A stretch of DNA of 64,000 bases from positions 242,501 through 306,500 of the forward strand of contig JACKKJ010000002.1 of NCBI GenBank assembly GCA_024236495.1, in the 5' to 3' direction. The translations under genes were made by a program, and so were the position numbers. The DNA is from Paracoccaceae bacterium (lineage in GTDB: Bacteria; Pseudomonadota; Alphaproteobacteria; Rhodobacterales; Rhodobacteraceae). Numbering within the stretch: the stretch's first letter is position 1; each line of letters starts with the position of its first letter. The notes under the pieces were generated by a model, which had not been told where the DNA came from, made no database searches, and was given only the letters and a program-made list of their open reading frames with translations. Shown one piece after another: positions 33,048-41,930 of the stretch.

Positions 33048-34084
33048 TGCGAAACGACATGAAGACACTGGCGAAATCGAAACCCGAGGTCGGGCTTTGG
33101 CTTGAGCATCGCCCGGTGCCCGAGGTCGGACCAGACGACGTGCTGATCCGCATCCGCAAGACCGGAATCTGCGGCACCGACATTCACATCTGGAACTGGG
33201 ACGACTGGGCGGCGAAGACGGTGCCGGTGGGTCTGGTCACGGGCCATGAATTCGCAGGAGAGATCGTTGAGATCGGCCGGAACGTGGAGGGGTTGGCGAT
33301 CGGCCAACGCTGTTCAGGCGAAGGTCACCTGATCGGCAAGCAGTCTCGTCAGAGCCGGGCAGGCAAGTTCCACCTCGACCCCGCCACGCGCGGCATCGGC
33401 GTGAACGAACAGGGGGCCTTCGCCGAATACCTGCGCCTGCCCGCCTTCAACGTGGTGCCCCTGCCCGACGAGATCGACGACGAGATCGGGGCGATCCTCG
33501 ACCCGCTTGGCAACGCCGTGCATACCGCGCTCTCGTTCGACCTCGTGGGGGAGGACGTGCTGATCACCGGCGCCGGCCCCATCGGCATCATGGCGGCCGC
33601 CGTCGCACGCCACGTCGGTGCCCGGCATGTCGTCATCACCGATATCAACCAGGACCGTCTGGATCTGGCCGCGCGGGTCACGGACGTCGTGCCCGTCAAT
33701 GTCGCGAAACAGGATCTGCGCGAGGTTGAAGGCGCCCTTCGGATGAAAGAAGGCTTCGACGTCGGGATGGAGATGTCGGGCAGCCAGGTCGCGCTTGACC
33801 AGATGGTGGAGAACATGGTGATGGGTGGACGGATCGCGATGCTCGGCATCCCGCCGGGCAAGTCGCCGGTCGACTGGTCACGCATTGTCTTCAAGGCGAT
33901 CACCATCAAGGGCGTCTACGGGCGCGAGATATTCGAGACCTGGTACAAGATGATCGCGATGCTTGAAAACGGCCTGGATGTGCGCCGCGTCATCACCCAT
34001 CGCTTCAAGGTGGACGACTTCCGCGACGGGTTCGAGGTGATGCGTTCGGGCAAGAGCGGAAAGGTCGTTCTGGACTGGGGCTGA
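33047..34084 (+). CDS. tdh: L-threonine 3-dehydrogenase
   Basis: 345 aa zinc alcohol dehydrogenase-type enzyme that oxidises threonine to 2-amino-3-oxobutyrate with NAD. Catalytic zinc ligands C42 (ICGTDIH) and H67/E68 (GHEF) are kept, as are LGNAVHTALSFDLVGEDVLITGAGPIG and the GVYGREIFETWYKM stretch diagnostic of Tdh. The structural-zinc loop is different: where the E. coli enzyme has four cysteines, this one reads G97, S100, S103 and D111, so it can bind no structural zinc. I believe this is shared by alphaproteobacterial Tdh proteins. Translationally coupled to kbl. Confidence 0.95.
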   Translation: MRNDMKTLAKSKPEVGLWLEHRPVPEVGPDDVLIRIRKTGICGTDIHIWNWDDWAAKTVPVGLVTGHEFAGEIVEIGRNVEGLAIGQRCSGEGHLIGKQSRQSRAGKFHLDPATRGIGVNEQGAFAEYLRLPAFNVVPLPDEIDDEIGAILDPLGNAVHTALSFDLVGEDVLITGAGPIGIMAAAVARHVGARHVVITDINQDRLDLAARVTDVVPVNVAKQDLREVEGALRMKEGFDVGMEMSGSQVALDQMVENMVMGGRIAMLGIPPGKSPVDWSRIVFKAITIKGVYGREIFETWYKMIAMLENGLDVRRVITHRFKVDDFRDGFEVMRSGKSGKVVLDWG

Positions 34085-34139
34085 AGCCGCTTCACTTGCC
34101 GCGCGCCGGTGATAGTCTTCTTTGAAAACGGAGGCGATC

Positions 34140-35315
34140 GTGGCGCGCGGACTTAAGCACTTGTTTGCCATCGACCCTTCCGTTGCCTTCCTCAACCACG
34201 GATCCTACGGGGCCTGTCCCCGCCCCGTCATCGCGGCGCAACGCCGGTGGCAGGACGCGCTGGAGCGCCAGCCGGTCGCCTTCATGGACCCGCGCCACCT
34301 GCGCGCCCGTTTTGCCGAGGTTCGCGCGGCGCTTGCGGACGAACTTGGCGCGCAGCCGGGCGATCTTTTCTGGGCGACCAACGCGACCGAAGGGTTGAAC
34401 CTTGTCGCGCGGTCCCTGCCGCTTGGGCCGGGGGACGAGGTTCTGGCGACCGATCACGAATACGCGGCGCTCGACAAGACCTGGGACTTCGTCTGCCGCA
34501 GGACGGGTGCGCAGCTCCGGCGGGTCAAGGTGCCCCTGCCTTTGGTGTCTGAGGCGGAGTTTACCGATGCGATCCTCGCCGGCTTGACCGTGCGCACGCG
34601 TGTTCTGTTCCTGAGCCATGTCACATCCCCGACCGCGCTGGTCCTGCCGGTGGCAGGGGCGGTCGCCGCAGCGCGGGAGAAGGGGATCATCACCGTCATC
34701 GACGGGGCGCACGCCCCCGGCCTTGTTCCCCTGTCGCTGGGCGCGCTTGGCGCCGACTTCTATGCCGGCAACTGCCACAAGTGGTTGATGGCGCCCAAGG
34801 GCGCGGGGTTCCTGCACGTTCAGGGCGGGGCAAAGCGCCTTCTGGCGCCGGGGATCATCAGTCACGGCTGGCAGCCCGGCGTTGCGCCGGACGACACCGG
34901 GCCGCTGGGTGACAGCGCCTTCCTGGATGCCTTTCAGTTTCGGGGAACGCGCGACCCCTCTGCCTGGTTCTCGGTCACGGATGCCCTGTCCTTCCGACGC
35001 GATCAGGGCTGGGACGGCGTCACGCGCGACTGCCGGGCGCTTGCCCAAGCCACCGCCCGCGCCATCGCGGACGAGTTCGGGGAAGCCCTTCTTGCCTCGG
35101 ACGCCTTCCTTTCGCAGATGGTGGCGATCCCGATTCCGCGCTCGGACGCGGCGGCCCTGCATGACGCGCTTCTGAACGAAGACGCGATCGAGGTGCCGGT
35201 GATCGACTGGAACGGTCACACGTTCGTTCGCGTCTCCGTACAGGGATACAACAGCCAGGAAGAGATGGCGCGGCTTGCCGCGGCACTTCACCGCCGCTTC
35301 GGGCGCCGGTCCTAG
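34140..35315 (+). CDS. Class V PLP aminotransferase, isopenicillin-N-epimerase-like
   Basis: 391 aa. The class V fold is shown by the N-terminal FLNHGSYGACPRPVI, the ATNATEGLN cofactor loop, VIDGAHAPGL (PLP-ring aspartate) and the Schiff-base lysine in YAGNCHKWLMAPKGAGFL. Members of this CsdB/CefD-like group are often annotated as epimerases or lyases but act on diverse amino acids or sulfur compounds. The start is GTG 34140 after GGAGG. It follows tdh by 55 nt, so it may be co-transcribed with threonine catabolism. Its stop shares a CTAG tetramer with the convergent DMGDH-like gene's stop. Confidence 0.87.
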   Translation: MARGLKHLFAIDPSVAFLNHGSYGACPRPVIAAQRRWQDALERQPVAFMDPRHLRARFAEVRAALADELGAQPGDLFWATNATEGLNLVARSLPLGPGDEVLATDHEYAALDKTWDFVCRRTGAQLRRVKVPLPLVSEAEFTDAILAGLTVRTRVLFLSHVTSPTALVLPVAGAVAAAREKGIITVIDGAHAPGLVPLSLGALGADFYAGNCHKWLMAPKGAGFLHVQGGAKRLLAPGIISHGWQPGVAPDDTGPLGDSAFLDAFQFRGTRDPSAWFSVTDALSFRRDQGWDGVTRDCRALAQATARAIADEFGEALLASDAFLSQMVAIPIPRSDAAALHDALLNEDAIEVPVIDWNGHTFVRVSVQGYNSQEEMARLAAALHRRFGRRS

Positions 35316-37720
35316 CCGCGCATCCGCGTTCCTTCGGGGTCATATAGCGGGCGGGGCGCCAACACCGCCGCGCGGCGGCGGCCCAGCACCTCGACCTCGT
35401 GCGCGGCGCCGGGCTGCCAGGCATCGGGCAGGACATAGCCCATCGCGATGTGCCGCCCGACCGCCGGGCCCCATCCGCCGGAAGTGACATAGCCCACCGG
35501 TTCCCCGTCCAGAAAGATCGCCTCGCCGCCCCAGACGGCATCCGCCCCGGCGTCGACCGTGAAGGTCGCGATCCGTTCCCTCACAAGGGGGCGGGCGGCC
35601 AATGCGGCGCGGCCGAAAAAATCGCCCTTGCCCATCGCGACATGTCGCATCAGACCACTCTCAACCGGCGTATGATCGGCAGAAAGCTCGAGCCCCCAGG
35701 CGGGAAACGACTTCTCGAGCCGGGTCATCATCAGGCTGCGGCTGCCGACAAGGCCAAGTCCGTGCCCCGCGCCGGCCGCCTGCAGCGCGTCGAAGACCCG
35801 GGCTTCACGATCCCGCGGCATGTAAAGCTCGTATCCGCATTCGCCGGTGAAGGAGACGCGCAGCACGATGACGTCGGGAACCCCGGCCACCGGCATGCGC
35901 GCCGCCGACAGGAAGGGAAAGCGCGCATTGTCCACGTCGCCCGCCGCCACTTGCGCAAGGATGTCGCGCGCATTGGGCCCGCACAGGTGCAACCCGGCGA
36001 GCGCGGAGGAAAGATTGGCGATGCGCACGCCCTCGGGCGGCGCGGCGGCGCGGAAGTGGCGCTGGTAGGCAAGCTGCATCGCATCCGATCCGAAGACCAG
36101 ATAGCTTTCCGGCGCAAGGCACGCGACCGAAAGATCGCCCGCGACCCGGCCACGCGGCGTCAGCATCGGACAAAGCGACAGGCGTCCGGGTTCAGGCAGG
36201 CGCCCCGCAAGAAGCCGGTCCAGCCATGCCGCCGACCCCGGCCCTTCGACCGAAAACTTTGCAAGCGCGGAGAACTCCATCAGCCCCGCCGTCTCACGGA
36301 TGCGCCGTCCCTCGTCCGCGACGGGCTGCCACCAGTTCGGCTGCCGGTAGCTCAGCGTATCGCACTGGCCGGGCAGCGGGGCGAACCAGTTGACGTGTTC
36401 GTTTCCGAAGGAAAAACCGAAGACCGCACCGGCCCCCGCCAGCTTTTCCTGAATCGGCATCGGGGAGACGGGGCGACCTGCCTCGATCTCCTGCGCGGGA
36501 TAGCCGCGTTCGCAGCGATGTTCGTAGAAGTAGCGGGTCCGTGCCTCGGTGAAGGCGCCAGGCGCCCAGTCGCCGAAACGCGCGACATCCCAGGCAAAGG
36601 CATCCAGCCCGGGGTCGCCCTCGACGATCCAGTCTGCCAACACCTTCCCGACCCCGGGCCCCTGGTTGAATCCGGTCATCACACCGTTCGCGCAGTAATA
36701 ATTCCTGAGCGCGGGATGCGGCCCCAGAAGCGGCGCGAGATCGGGCGAAAAGATCATCGGCCCGTTGATGACCCGCTTGATGCCCGCCTTCGCAAGGCAG
36801 GGCATCATTCCGACCGCCTGTTCGAAGTTCCATTCCATCCGCGACAGGTCGTCCGGCAGCAGTTCGTGACCGAAATCGGCGGGCGTCGCATCCTTCGACC
36901 AATGGGTGCAGCGGCCTTCATAGGCACCGAACAGAAGCCCCCGGCCTTCTTGGCGCGCGTAGCAGCCGATTTCGTTGTCATTGATTTGCGGCAGTTCGAA
37001 GCCAAGGTCCGCGATTTCCGGTATCGCCTCGGTCACGAGGTAATGGTGTTCGACCGGCATCAGCGGAAGGTCGATCCCGGCCATGCGCCCGACCTCGCGG
37101 CCCCAAAGGCCCGCGGCATTCACGATGTATTCGGCATGAATCGTTCCGCGTTCCGTCACCACGTCCCAGCTTCCGTCCGCGCGGGGTCGCGTGTCACGGA
37201 CCGGGCAGTGCCGTTCGATCCTGGCCCCAAGCTTCCGTGCGGCAGTCGCGAAGGCCTGCGTGGCCGACGCCGGATCGACATGCCCGCCTTCGTCTTCCCA
37301 AAGCGCGGCGGCCATGCGGCCCGGCGACAGGATCGGACAGCGCCGCACGGCTTCTTCCGGCGACAGGAAATGGCTTTCGATGCCCATCCGTCGACACGCG
37401 CTTTGCAGCGCAGTATGGGCCAGGACCTCTTCCTCGCTGCGGCAAATGCTGATCCCGCCGGTCAGGTGAAAGCCCACGGGTTGCCCGCTTTCTTGCTCTA
37501 TCTCCCGGTAGCTGCGGAACGAATAAAGCTGCAATTGCGCCGCAAGGTTCGGCTGGGTCAGGGTGAATAGGCTGCCCGCCGCGTGCCAGCTTGACCCGGA
37601 GGTCAGCTCCTGCCGCTCAAGCAGAGTCACATCTGTCCACCCCGCGCGGGCCAGATGATACACCACTGAACATCCGACGATGCCGCCTCCGATGACAACT
37701 ACGCGCGCTTGTCGCTGCAT
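35312..37720 (-). CDS. FAD oxidoreductase-GcvT fusion, dimethylglycine/sarcosine dehydrogenase-like (copy 1)
   Basis: 802 aa. The N-terminal DAO domain (residues 1-380) has the FAD motif VVIGGGIVGCSVV and the SSWHAAG motif, whose H46 is equivalent to the covalent FAD-histidine of dimethylglycine dehydrogenase. A FAO_M-like linker (about 380-430) is followed by GcvT N- and C-domains (about 430-790; SFTGECGYELYMP, VGYVTSGGWGPAVGRHIAMGYV). Such enzymes oxidise an N-methyl amine and pass the C1 unit to tetrahydrofolate. A LysR gene is divergent, with a clear dyad between them. The exact amine (dimethylglycine, sarcosine or other) is not visible. Confidence 0.9.
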   Translation of the reverse strand: MQRQARVVVIGGGIVGCSVVYHLARAGWTDVTLLERQELTSGSSWHAAGSLFTLTQPNLAAQLQLYSFRSYREIEQESGQPVGFHLTGGISICRSEEEVLAHTALQSACRRMGIESHFLSPEEAVRRCPILSPGRMAAALWEDEGGHVDPASATQAFATAARKLGARIERHCPVRDTRPRADGSWDVVTERGTIHAEYIVNAAGLWGREVGRMAGIDLPLMPVEHHYLVTEAIPEIADLGFELPQINDNEIGCYARQEGRGLLFGAYEGRCTHWSKDATPADFGHELLPDDLSRMEWNFEQAVGMMPCLAKAGIKRVINGPMIFSPDLAPLLGPHPALRNYYCANGVMTGFNQGPGVGKVLADWIVEGDPGLDAFAWDVARFGDWAPGAFTEARTRYFYEHRCERGYPAQEIEAGRPVSPMPIQEKLAGAGAVFGFSFGNEHVNWFAPLPGQCDTLSYRQPNWWQPVADEGRRIRETAGLMEFSALAKFSVEGPGSAAWLDRLLAGRLPEPGRLSLCPMLTPRGRVAGDLSVACLAPESYLVFGSDAMQLAYQRHFRAAAPPEGVRIANLSSALAGLHLCGPNARDILAQVAAGDVDNARFPFLSAARMPVAGVPDVIVLRVSFTGECGYELYMPRDREARVFDALQAAGAGHGLGLVGSRSLMMTRLEKSFPAWGLELSADHTPVESGLMRHVAMGKGDFFGRAALAARPLVRERIATFTVDAGADAVWGGEAIFLDGEPVGYVTSGGWGPAVGRHIAMGYVLPDAWQPGAAHEVEVLGRRRAAVLAPRPLYDPEGTRMRG

Positions 37721-37824
37721 GACCTACCCCATGTGCTGGCTGCACTTTTCAACGCCCGGGGGGCATGTGGCAAGCCCGTTCCAGCGGTCGCGCCTGGATC
37801 AGGGATTGCGGGAAAGCAATGTGG

Positions 37825-37843
37825 ATATTAGAAAAACTAATAT
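37825..37843. promoter_or_regulatory. LysR box between the DMGDH-like gene and its regulator
   Basis: ATATTAG-AAAAA-CTAATAT, a perfect 7-bp inverted repeat containing the classical T-N11-A core, in the 121-bp divergent intergenic region. It overlaps the lysR start codon at 37842, so it would serve autorepression as well as activation of the divergent gene. Confidence 0.7.
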
Positions 37844-38789
37844 GATCGCAAACCTGCCTTACACTGCGCTGAGGACCTTCGAATCGGTCGTCCGTCTTCG
37901 CGGGTTCGGCCGCGCGGCAGAGGAACTGGGCGTAACCCAAAGCGCAGTCAGCCAGCACGTCAAATCGCTTGAGGAATGGCTGGGCCGCAGACTGATGAAT
38001 CGAGGCGGTGGACGTGCTGTGCCCACCGACGAAGGCGTCCGGCTGGCAGCCGCGGTCGCCGAGGGCTTCGGGCAGGTCGCCTCCCTGTGCCACGAACTGC
38101 GCGATGACGGCGCCCAGAACCTGACCATCGGGCTGTCCTGCCTGCCGGGTTTTGCCTACAACTGGCTGTTCCCCAGGCTGATCAACTTCGACCAGCGTCA
38201 CCCTGAGTTCCCCGTTTCGATCATCACCTCGGCCAGCCTGACGAACTTCACCGATGACGAAGCCGACCTTGCCATCCGCTACGGGCTGGGCGGCTATGCG
38301 GGGCTGCATGTCGAACCGCTGCTGAGCGAACGGATCTTTCCGGTATGTTCGCCCGCACTTCTGGAAAGATCGCCGCCCCTGCGCGAAGTCGCAGACCTGG
38401 CACGCCACACACTGCTTGTCGACGATGTCGCCGACATAGGCGGTTCCCCCCCGACCTGGCACTACTGGGCGAAAGAGGCGGGGGTGGCGCTTCCGCGGCC
38501 GGCGCGCACACGACGGTTCGGCCAGTCGAACATGGTCGTTCAGGCGGCGGTCCGGGGTCTGGGGGTCGCACTGGGGCGCGAACCGCTTGTGATCGACGCG
38601 CTCTGCGACGGAACGCTGGTGCGTCCGTTTCCGCAGGTGGTCGTCTCCCAGTTCTCCTACTGGCTCGTTTGCCCGACCGGCGCGCTGAAATCAGATCGCA
38701 TCAAGGCGATCCGCGACTGGCTGATCGAGGAAGCGAAACGTCAGCCGGCGATCCCGCCCCGGTCACTCGCCATTCCGCCGGATCACTGA
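37842..38789 (+). CDS. LysR-family regulator, GcvA-like, of the DMGDH-like gene
   Basis: 315 aa; winged HTH at residues about 6-65 (LPYTALRTFESVVRLRGF, GVTQSAVSQHVKSLEEWLG) then the GcvA-type effector domain (NWLFPRLINFDQRHPEF; DDEADLAIRYGLGGYAGL). ATG 37842 is used; a GTG at 37821, in frame and with a GGAAAG site, is a possible alternative that would include the dyad in the coding region. The gene points away from 35312-37720 and probably regulates it. The 3' end overlaps the convergent phosphatase gene by 7 nt. Confidence 0.88.
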   Translation: MIANLPYTALRTFESVVRLRGFGRAAEELGVTQSAVSQHVKSLEEWLGRRLMNRGGGRAVPTDEGVRLAAAVAEGFGQVASLCHELRDDGAQNLTIGLSCLPGFAYNWLFPRLINFDQRHPEFPVSIITSASLTNFTDDEADLAIRYGLGGYAGLHVEPLLSERIFPVCSPALLERSPPLREVADLARHTLLVDDVADIGGSPPTWHYWAKEAGVALPRPARTRRFGQSNMVVQAAVRGLGVALGREPLVIDALCDGTLVRPFPQVVVSQFSYWLVCPTGALKSDRIKAIRDWLIEEAKRQPAIPPRSLAIPPDH

Positions 38790-39556
38790 CCCCTGATCAC
38801 CGCCAGCGCCTTTGCATGAAGCTCCGGCGTGGCGGCCGCGACAACCGGGACGCCATAGCCCATGCCAAGCGGGCTGCCTTCCCAATCGGTGATGACACCG
38901 CCCGCCTCGGCCACAAGAAGTGCGACCGGATGGTAGTCATAGGGTTGCAAGTCGTAGTCCACGACGACATCCACATGCCCCATGGCCAGAAGCCCGTAGG
39001 GATAGCAGTCGCATGATAACCGGCGGGTCTTTCCGAAGGCCATCAACCGGGCGAACACGTCGGGATGCGCCCGCCAGATCTTCTCACCCTCGTTCACATA
39101 AACCGCCGCGCCTTCCGCGTCTGTCCGGCCGGAAGCGTGGATCGCCGATCCGTTAAGGAACGCGCCCTGCCCTGCCTCGGCTGAAAACACCTCTCCGGTC
39201 GGGGGGATCGACACCACCGCAAGCTCGGCTCGACCGCGGTGAAGCTTTGCCAGAAGAAAACCGAACAGGGGATGGCCGGTGATGAAGCTGCGCGTGCCGT
39301 CGATCGGATCGACGATCCACAGGTCATCGCTGTCTTCTCCTTCGATCCCATGTTCCTCGCCGAAGATGCCATGATCGGGGAAGCGGTCAGCGATCATCCG
39401 CCGCACCTCTGCCTCGACGCCGCGATCGGCGATCGTCACCGGACTTTCATCCGACTTGAACTCGACCCCAAGGTGGGTCCTGAAGTGGGCAAGGGCGACC
39501 GGACGCGCGGCCTCTGCGATGGCGATTGCGTCGGCAAGGCGGGCGGGTGTGGACAT
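38783..39556 (-). CDS. Inositol-monophosphatase-family phosphatase (HisN/SuhB-like)
   Basis: 257 aa. The metal-binding signature of the family is complete: GEEHG (E67/E68), WIVDPIDGTRSF (D83, D86) and the C-terminal DYDLQPYDYHPVALLVAEAGG, equivalent to the WDxAAxxLIVxEAGG motif with W replaced by Y. These Mg-dependent enzymes remove phosphate from inositol phosphate, histidinol phosphate or similar polyols. Located 3 nt from the DeoR gene and in the same direction, so they form an operon; histidine biosynthesis is unlikely from that context, and a sugar-phosphate is more probable. Confidence 0.88.
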   Translation of the reverse strand: MSTPARLADAIAIAEAARPVALAHFRTHLGVEFKSDESPVTIADRGVEAEVRRMIADRFPDHGIFGEEHGIEGEDSDDLWIVDPIDGTRSFITGHPLFGFLLAKLHRGRAELAVVSIPPTGEVFSAEAGQGAFLNGSAIHASGRTDAEGAAVYVNEGEKIWRAHPDVFARLMAFGKTRRLSCDCYPYGLLAMGHVDVVVDYDLQPYDYHPVALLVAEAGGVITDWEGSPLGMGYGVPVVAAATPELHAKALAVIRGQ

Positions 39557-39559
39557 CCA

Positions 39560-40345
39560 TCAATCCTTTTTCCTGGCAACAAGCGTCACGACTTCGGCAA
39601 GGGCCATGGCCCGGGCGATCGCCTCGGGTGGCGGGCGGTCCGTCACCATGACATCGACATCTTCGAGGGCGACGGTCGCGATGGGCGCCTGCCGGCCGAA
39701 TTTCTCGTGATCGACACCGACGACGCACTTGCGCGCGCGCGATGCCGCCGTCCGCGCAATACTGGCCTCCGCCGGGTTGAAGACGGTGAAGCCGGACTTC
39801 TCGGTCAGCCCGTTTGCCGACAGGATCGCCAGGTCGAAGGCGAAGCCGCGCAGCGCCGCCTCGGCCATCGGGCCATAGGCGCCACGTTCCTCTCCCCCCA
39901 GTTCGCCCCCGGTCAGAAACACCCGGTTGTCGTTGTGGTTTGCCAGAACCTCCGCGGCCCGGATCGAATTCGTGACCGCGATCAGGCGATGGCGCGGGCG
40001 AAGCGCCTCGGCGACGAAGCTTGTCGTCGAACCGACATCCAGAAACAGGCACATGCCGTCCTGCACTTCATCCGCGATTAACGCTGCAATGCGGCCCTTG
40101 CCGTCGGCGTTCTGCGCGATGCGCTGGTAGAACCCGGGCTCCGCACCGACCAGTAGCGTTCCACCATGCATCCGCTCGACCCGGCCGTCACGTTCCAGCT
40201 GCTTTGCAAGCCGCCGGACGGTTTCTTCCGAAACCTCCAATGCGCGGGCGATTTCGGCATTGCGCGCCGAACCCCCATAGCGGCGCAGCACTTCCAGTAG
40301 TTCGTGTTCGCGGTGCGTGGCCTTGACCGGCTTGCTTTTCGGCAT
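39560..40345 (-). CDS. DeoR-family transcriptional regulator
   Basis: 261 aa. An N-terminal DeoR winged HTH (residues about 10-65; LEVLRRYGGSARNAEIARAL, SEETVRRLAKQLERDGRVERMHGG) precedes the DeoRC sugar-phosphate sensor domain (about 80-240; FLDVGSTTSFVAEAL, LTGGELGGEERGAYGP), related to ribose-phosphate isomerase. GGAGGGG precedes ATG 40345. It is divergent from the PMH-like sulfatase gene and co-directional with the phosphatase gene. Three CACAT repeats in the 73-bp gap are its likely operator. A phosphorylated polyol or sugar is the expected effector. Confidence 0.9.
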   Translation of the reverse strand: MPKSKPVKATHREHELLEVLRRYGGSARNAEIARALEVSEETVRRLAKQLERDGRVERMHGGTLLVGAEPGFYQRIAQNADGKGRIAALIADEVQDGMCLFLDVGSTTSFVAEALRPRHRLIAVTNSIRAAEVLANHNDNRVFLTGGELGGEERGAYGPMAEAALRGFAFDLAILSANGLTEKSGFTVFNPAEASIARTAASRARKCVVGVDHEKFGRQAPIATVALEDVDVMVTDRPPPEAIARAMALAEVVTLVARKKD

Positions 40346-40371
40346 GGATTCCCCTCCGAAAACCTCATACA

Positions 40372-40396
40372 CACATTTGCACACATCAGGCCACAT
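40372..40396. promoter_or_regulatory. Three CACAT direct repeats at 10-bp spacing
   Basis: CACAT occurs at 40372-40376, 40382-40386 and 40392-40396, exactly one helical turn apart, in the short gap between divergent deoR-like and PMH-like genes. Direct repeats on one face of the helix suit binding of several DeoR subunits. Confidence 0.55.
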
Positions 40397-40418
40397 ATTA
40401 AAACGCGGGGGACGCGCG

Positions 40419-41930
40419 ATGGCTCAGGCGGAAAATGTCCTGTTCGTGGTGATCGATCAGTTGCGGGCCGACTGTCTTTGGGGCGCGCTGGCCGGTCATG
40501 CCGTGATGCCCAACATTCATGCGCTTGCCGCAGATGGCATGACCTTTCGCAACCACTATTCGGTCGCGAACCCCTGCGGTCCGGCACGGGCGTCCCTTCT
40601 GACCGGGCAATATGCGATGAACCACCGGTCGGTCCGCAACGGCACCCCCTTGCCGCATGACAAGCCGAACCTCGCGACCGAGGCGCGCAAGGCCGGCTAT
40701 GAGCCGCTTCTGTTCGGCTACACCGACATCGCGAAGGATCCGCGCACGCACCACCCGAACGATCCTGCGCTGCGATCATACGAAGAGGTCATCCCGGGCT
40801 TCAACGAGATCGTCGAGATGCGGATGGAGGAAAGCATCCCCTGGCGCGCGCATCTGATGAATCGCGGATACGACGTCCCCGACTATCCCGACATCTTCCG
40901 CCCGGCGGGCCCGCGACTGGACGACCCGGCATTCTACCGAGCAGAGGACAGCGACACCGCCTTCCTGACCGATCAGGTGATCTCTCACTTGCGGGCGCGG
41001 GGGTCCGGGTGGTTCGCGCATGTGACCTACCTGCGGCCGCATCCGCCCTTCGTCGCGCCTTCCCCCTGGAACCGGCTGGTCGATCCGGCATCGCTGCCAC
41101 TGCCCGTCCGTCCCGCGGAGCGGGAGAAGGCGTGCATGATCCATCCCTTTGTCGGGCCAGCCCTTGGATCCCTTTCAGCCGCGGACATGGTCGAGGGGTT
41201 TCCCGACCTGGACCCCACCGACCAGACCATCCGGACCCTCCGGGCCCTCTATCTTGGCCTGGCGGCCGAGGTGGATCACCACCTGGGCCGCCTCGTTGCC
41301 TGGCTTAAGGACAGCGGCAAGTACGAAACGACCTTGATCATCGTTACCGCGGATCATGGCGAGATGCTCGGCGATCATCACGCCTGGGGGAAGATGCACT
41401 ACCTTGATCCCGCCTGGCATGTGCCCCTGATCGTCCGAGATCCCCGCAATCTGGCGGCGCGTGGCATGTCCACCGACCTGCCCACGGAATCGATCGACGT
41501 CACGCCGACGATCCTGGACTGGATCGGCGGCAAGGCGCCATCGACGATGAACGGCGTCAGCCTTCTGCCGCTCCTTTCCGGAAAGACGCCTGCGGACTGG
41601 CGCGGGCATACAGTTTCCGAACTCGACTTCGGCAATCCGGTCGAGCCGACGCAGTGGCAGAAAGACCTCGGCTTGCCGGCCGAACGCTGCAACCTGGCGA
41701 TCCTGCGGACGCGCAGCCATACGCTCGTCCACTTCAACGGTGCGCTGCCACCGCTGCTTTTCGATCGTCGCAACGGGCCAGAGGCACAAGACATGGCCGC
41801 CGACCCCTCGGCTGCGGCGCTACTGCTTGACCTGACGCGCCGGATGCTGGACCACAGGATGACGCATGCGGAGGGTCTTTTCGCGAGAACCGTCGCAACG
41901 CGGCACAAGGCGCCCGATGGATCAGCTTGA
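40419..41930 (+). CDS. Formylglycine-dependent hydrolase, phosphonate-monoester-hydrolase-like
   Basis: 503 aa of the alkaline phosphatase/sulfatase superfamily. The nucleophile motif is C53-G-P-A-R (NPCGPARASLLTGQY), a C-x-P-x-R signature converted to formylglycine. Metal ligands include D13 (FVVIDQLRAD) and the DHG of VTADHGEMLGDH. The run PCGPARASLLTG-Y-MNHR, then GYTDIAKDPRTHH and RPHPPFVAPSPWN, follows rhizobial phosphonate monoester hydrolase/phosphodiesterase (PMH) closely, so phosphonate monoester or phosphodiester cleavage is more likely than sulfate ester cleavage. It faces the DeoR-phosphatase operon, suggesting release of a phosphorylated polyol that the phosphatase then acts on. 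The 3' end overlaps the TadE-like gene's end by 9 nt. Confidence 0.88.
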   Translation: MAQAENVLFVVIDQLRADCLWGALAGHAVMPNIHALAADGMTFRNHYSVANPCGPARASLLTGQYAMNHRSVRNGTPLPHDKPNLATEARKAGYEPLLFGYTDIAKDPRTHHPNDPALRSYEEVIPGFNEIVEMRMEESIPWRAHLMNRGYDVPDYPDIFRPAGPRLDDPAFYRAEDSDTAFLTDQVISHLRARGSGWFAHVTYLRPHPPFVAPSPWNRLVDPASLPLPVRPAEREKACMIHPFVGPALGSLSAADMVEGFPDLDPTDQTIRTLRALYLGLAAEVDHHLGRLVAWLKDSGKYETTLIIVTADHGEMLGDHHAWGKMHYLDPAWHVPLIVRDPRNLAARGMSTDLPTESIDVTPTILDWIGGKAPSTMNGVSLLPLLSGKTPADWRGHTVSELDFGNPVEPTQWQKDLGLPAERCNLAILRTRSHTLVHFNGALPPLLFDRRNGPEAQDMAADPSAAALLLDLTRRMLDHRMTHAEGLFARTVATRHKAPDGSA

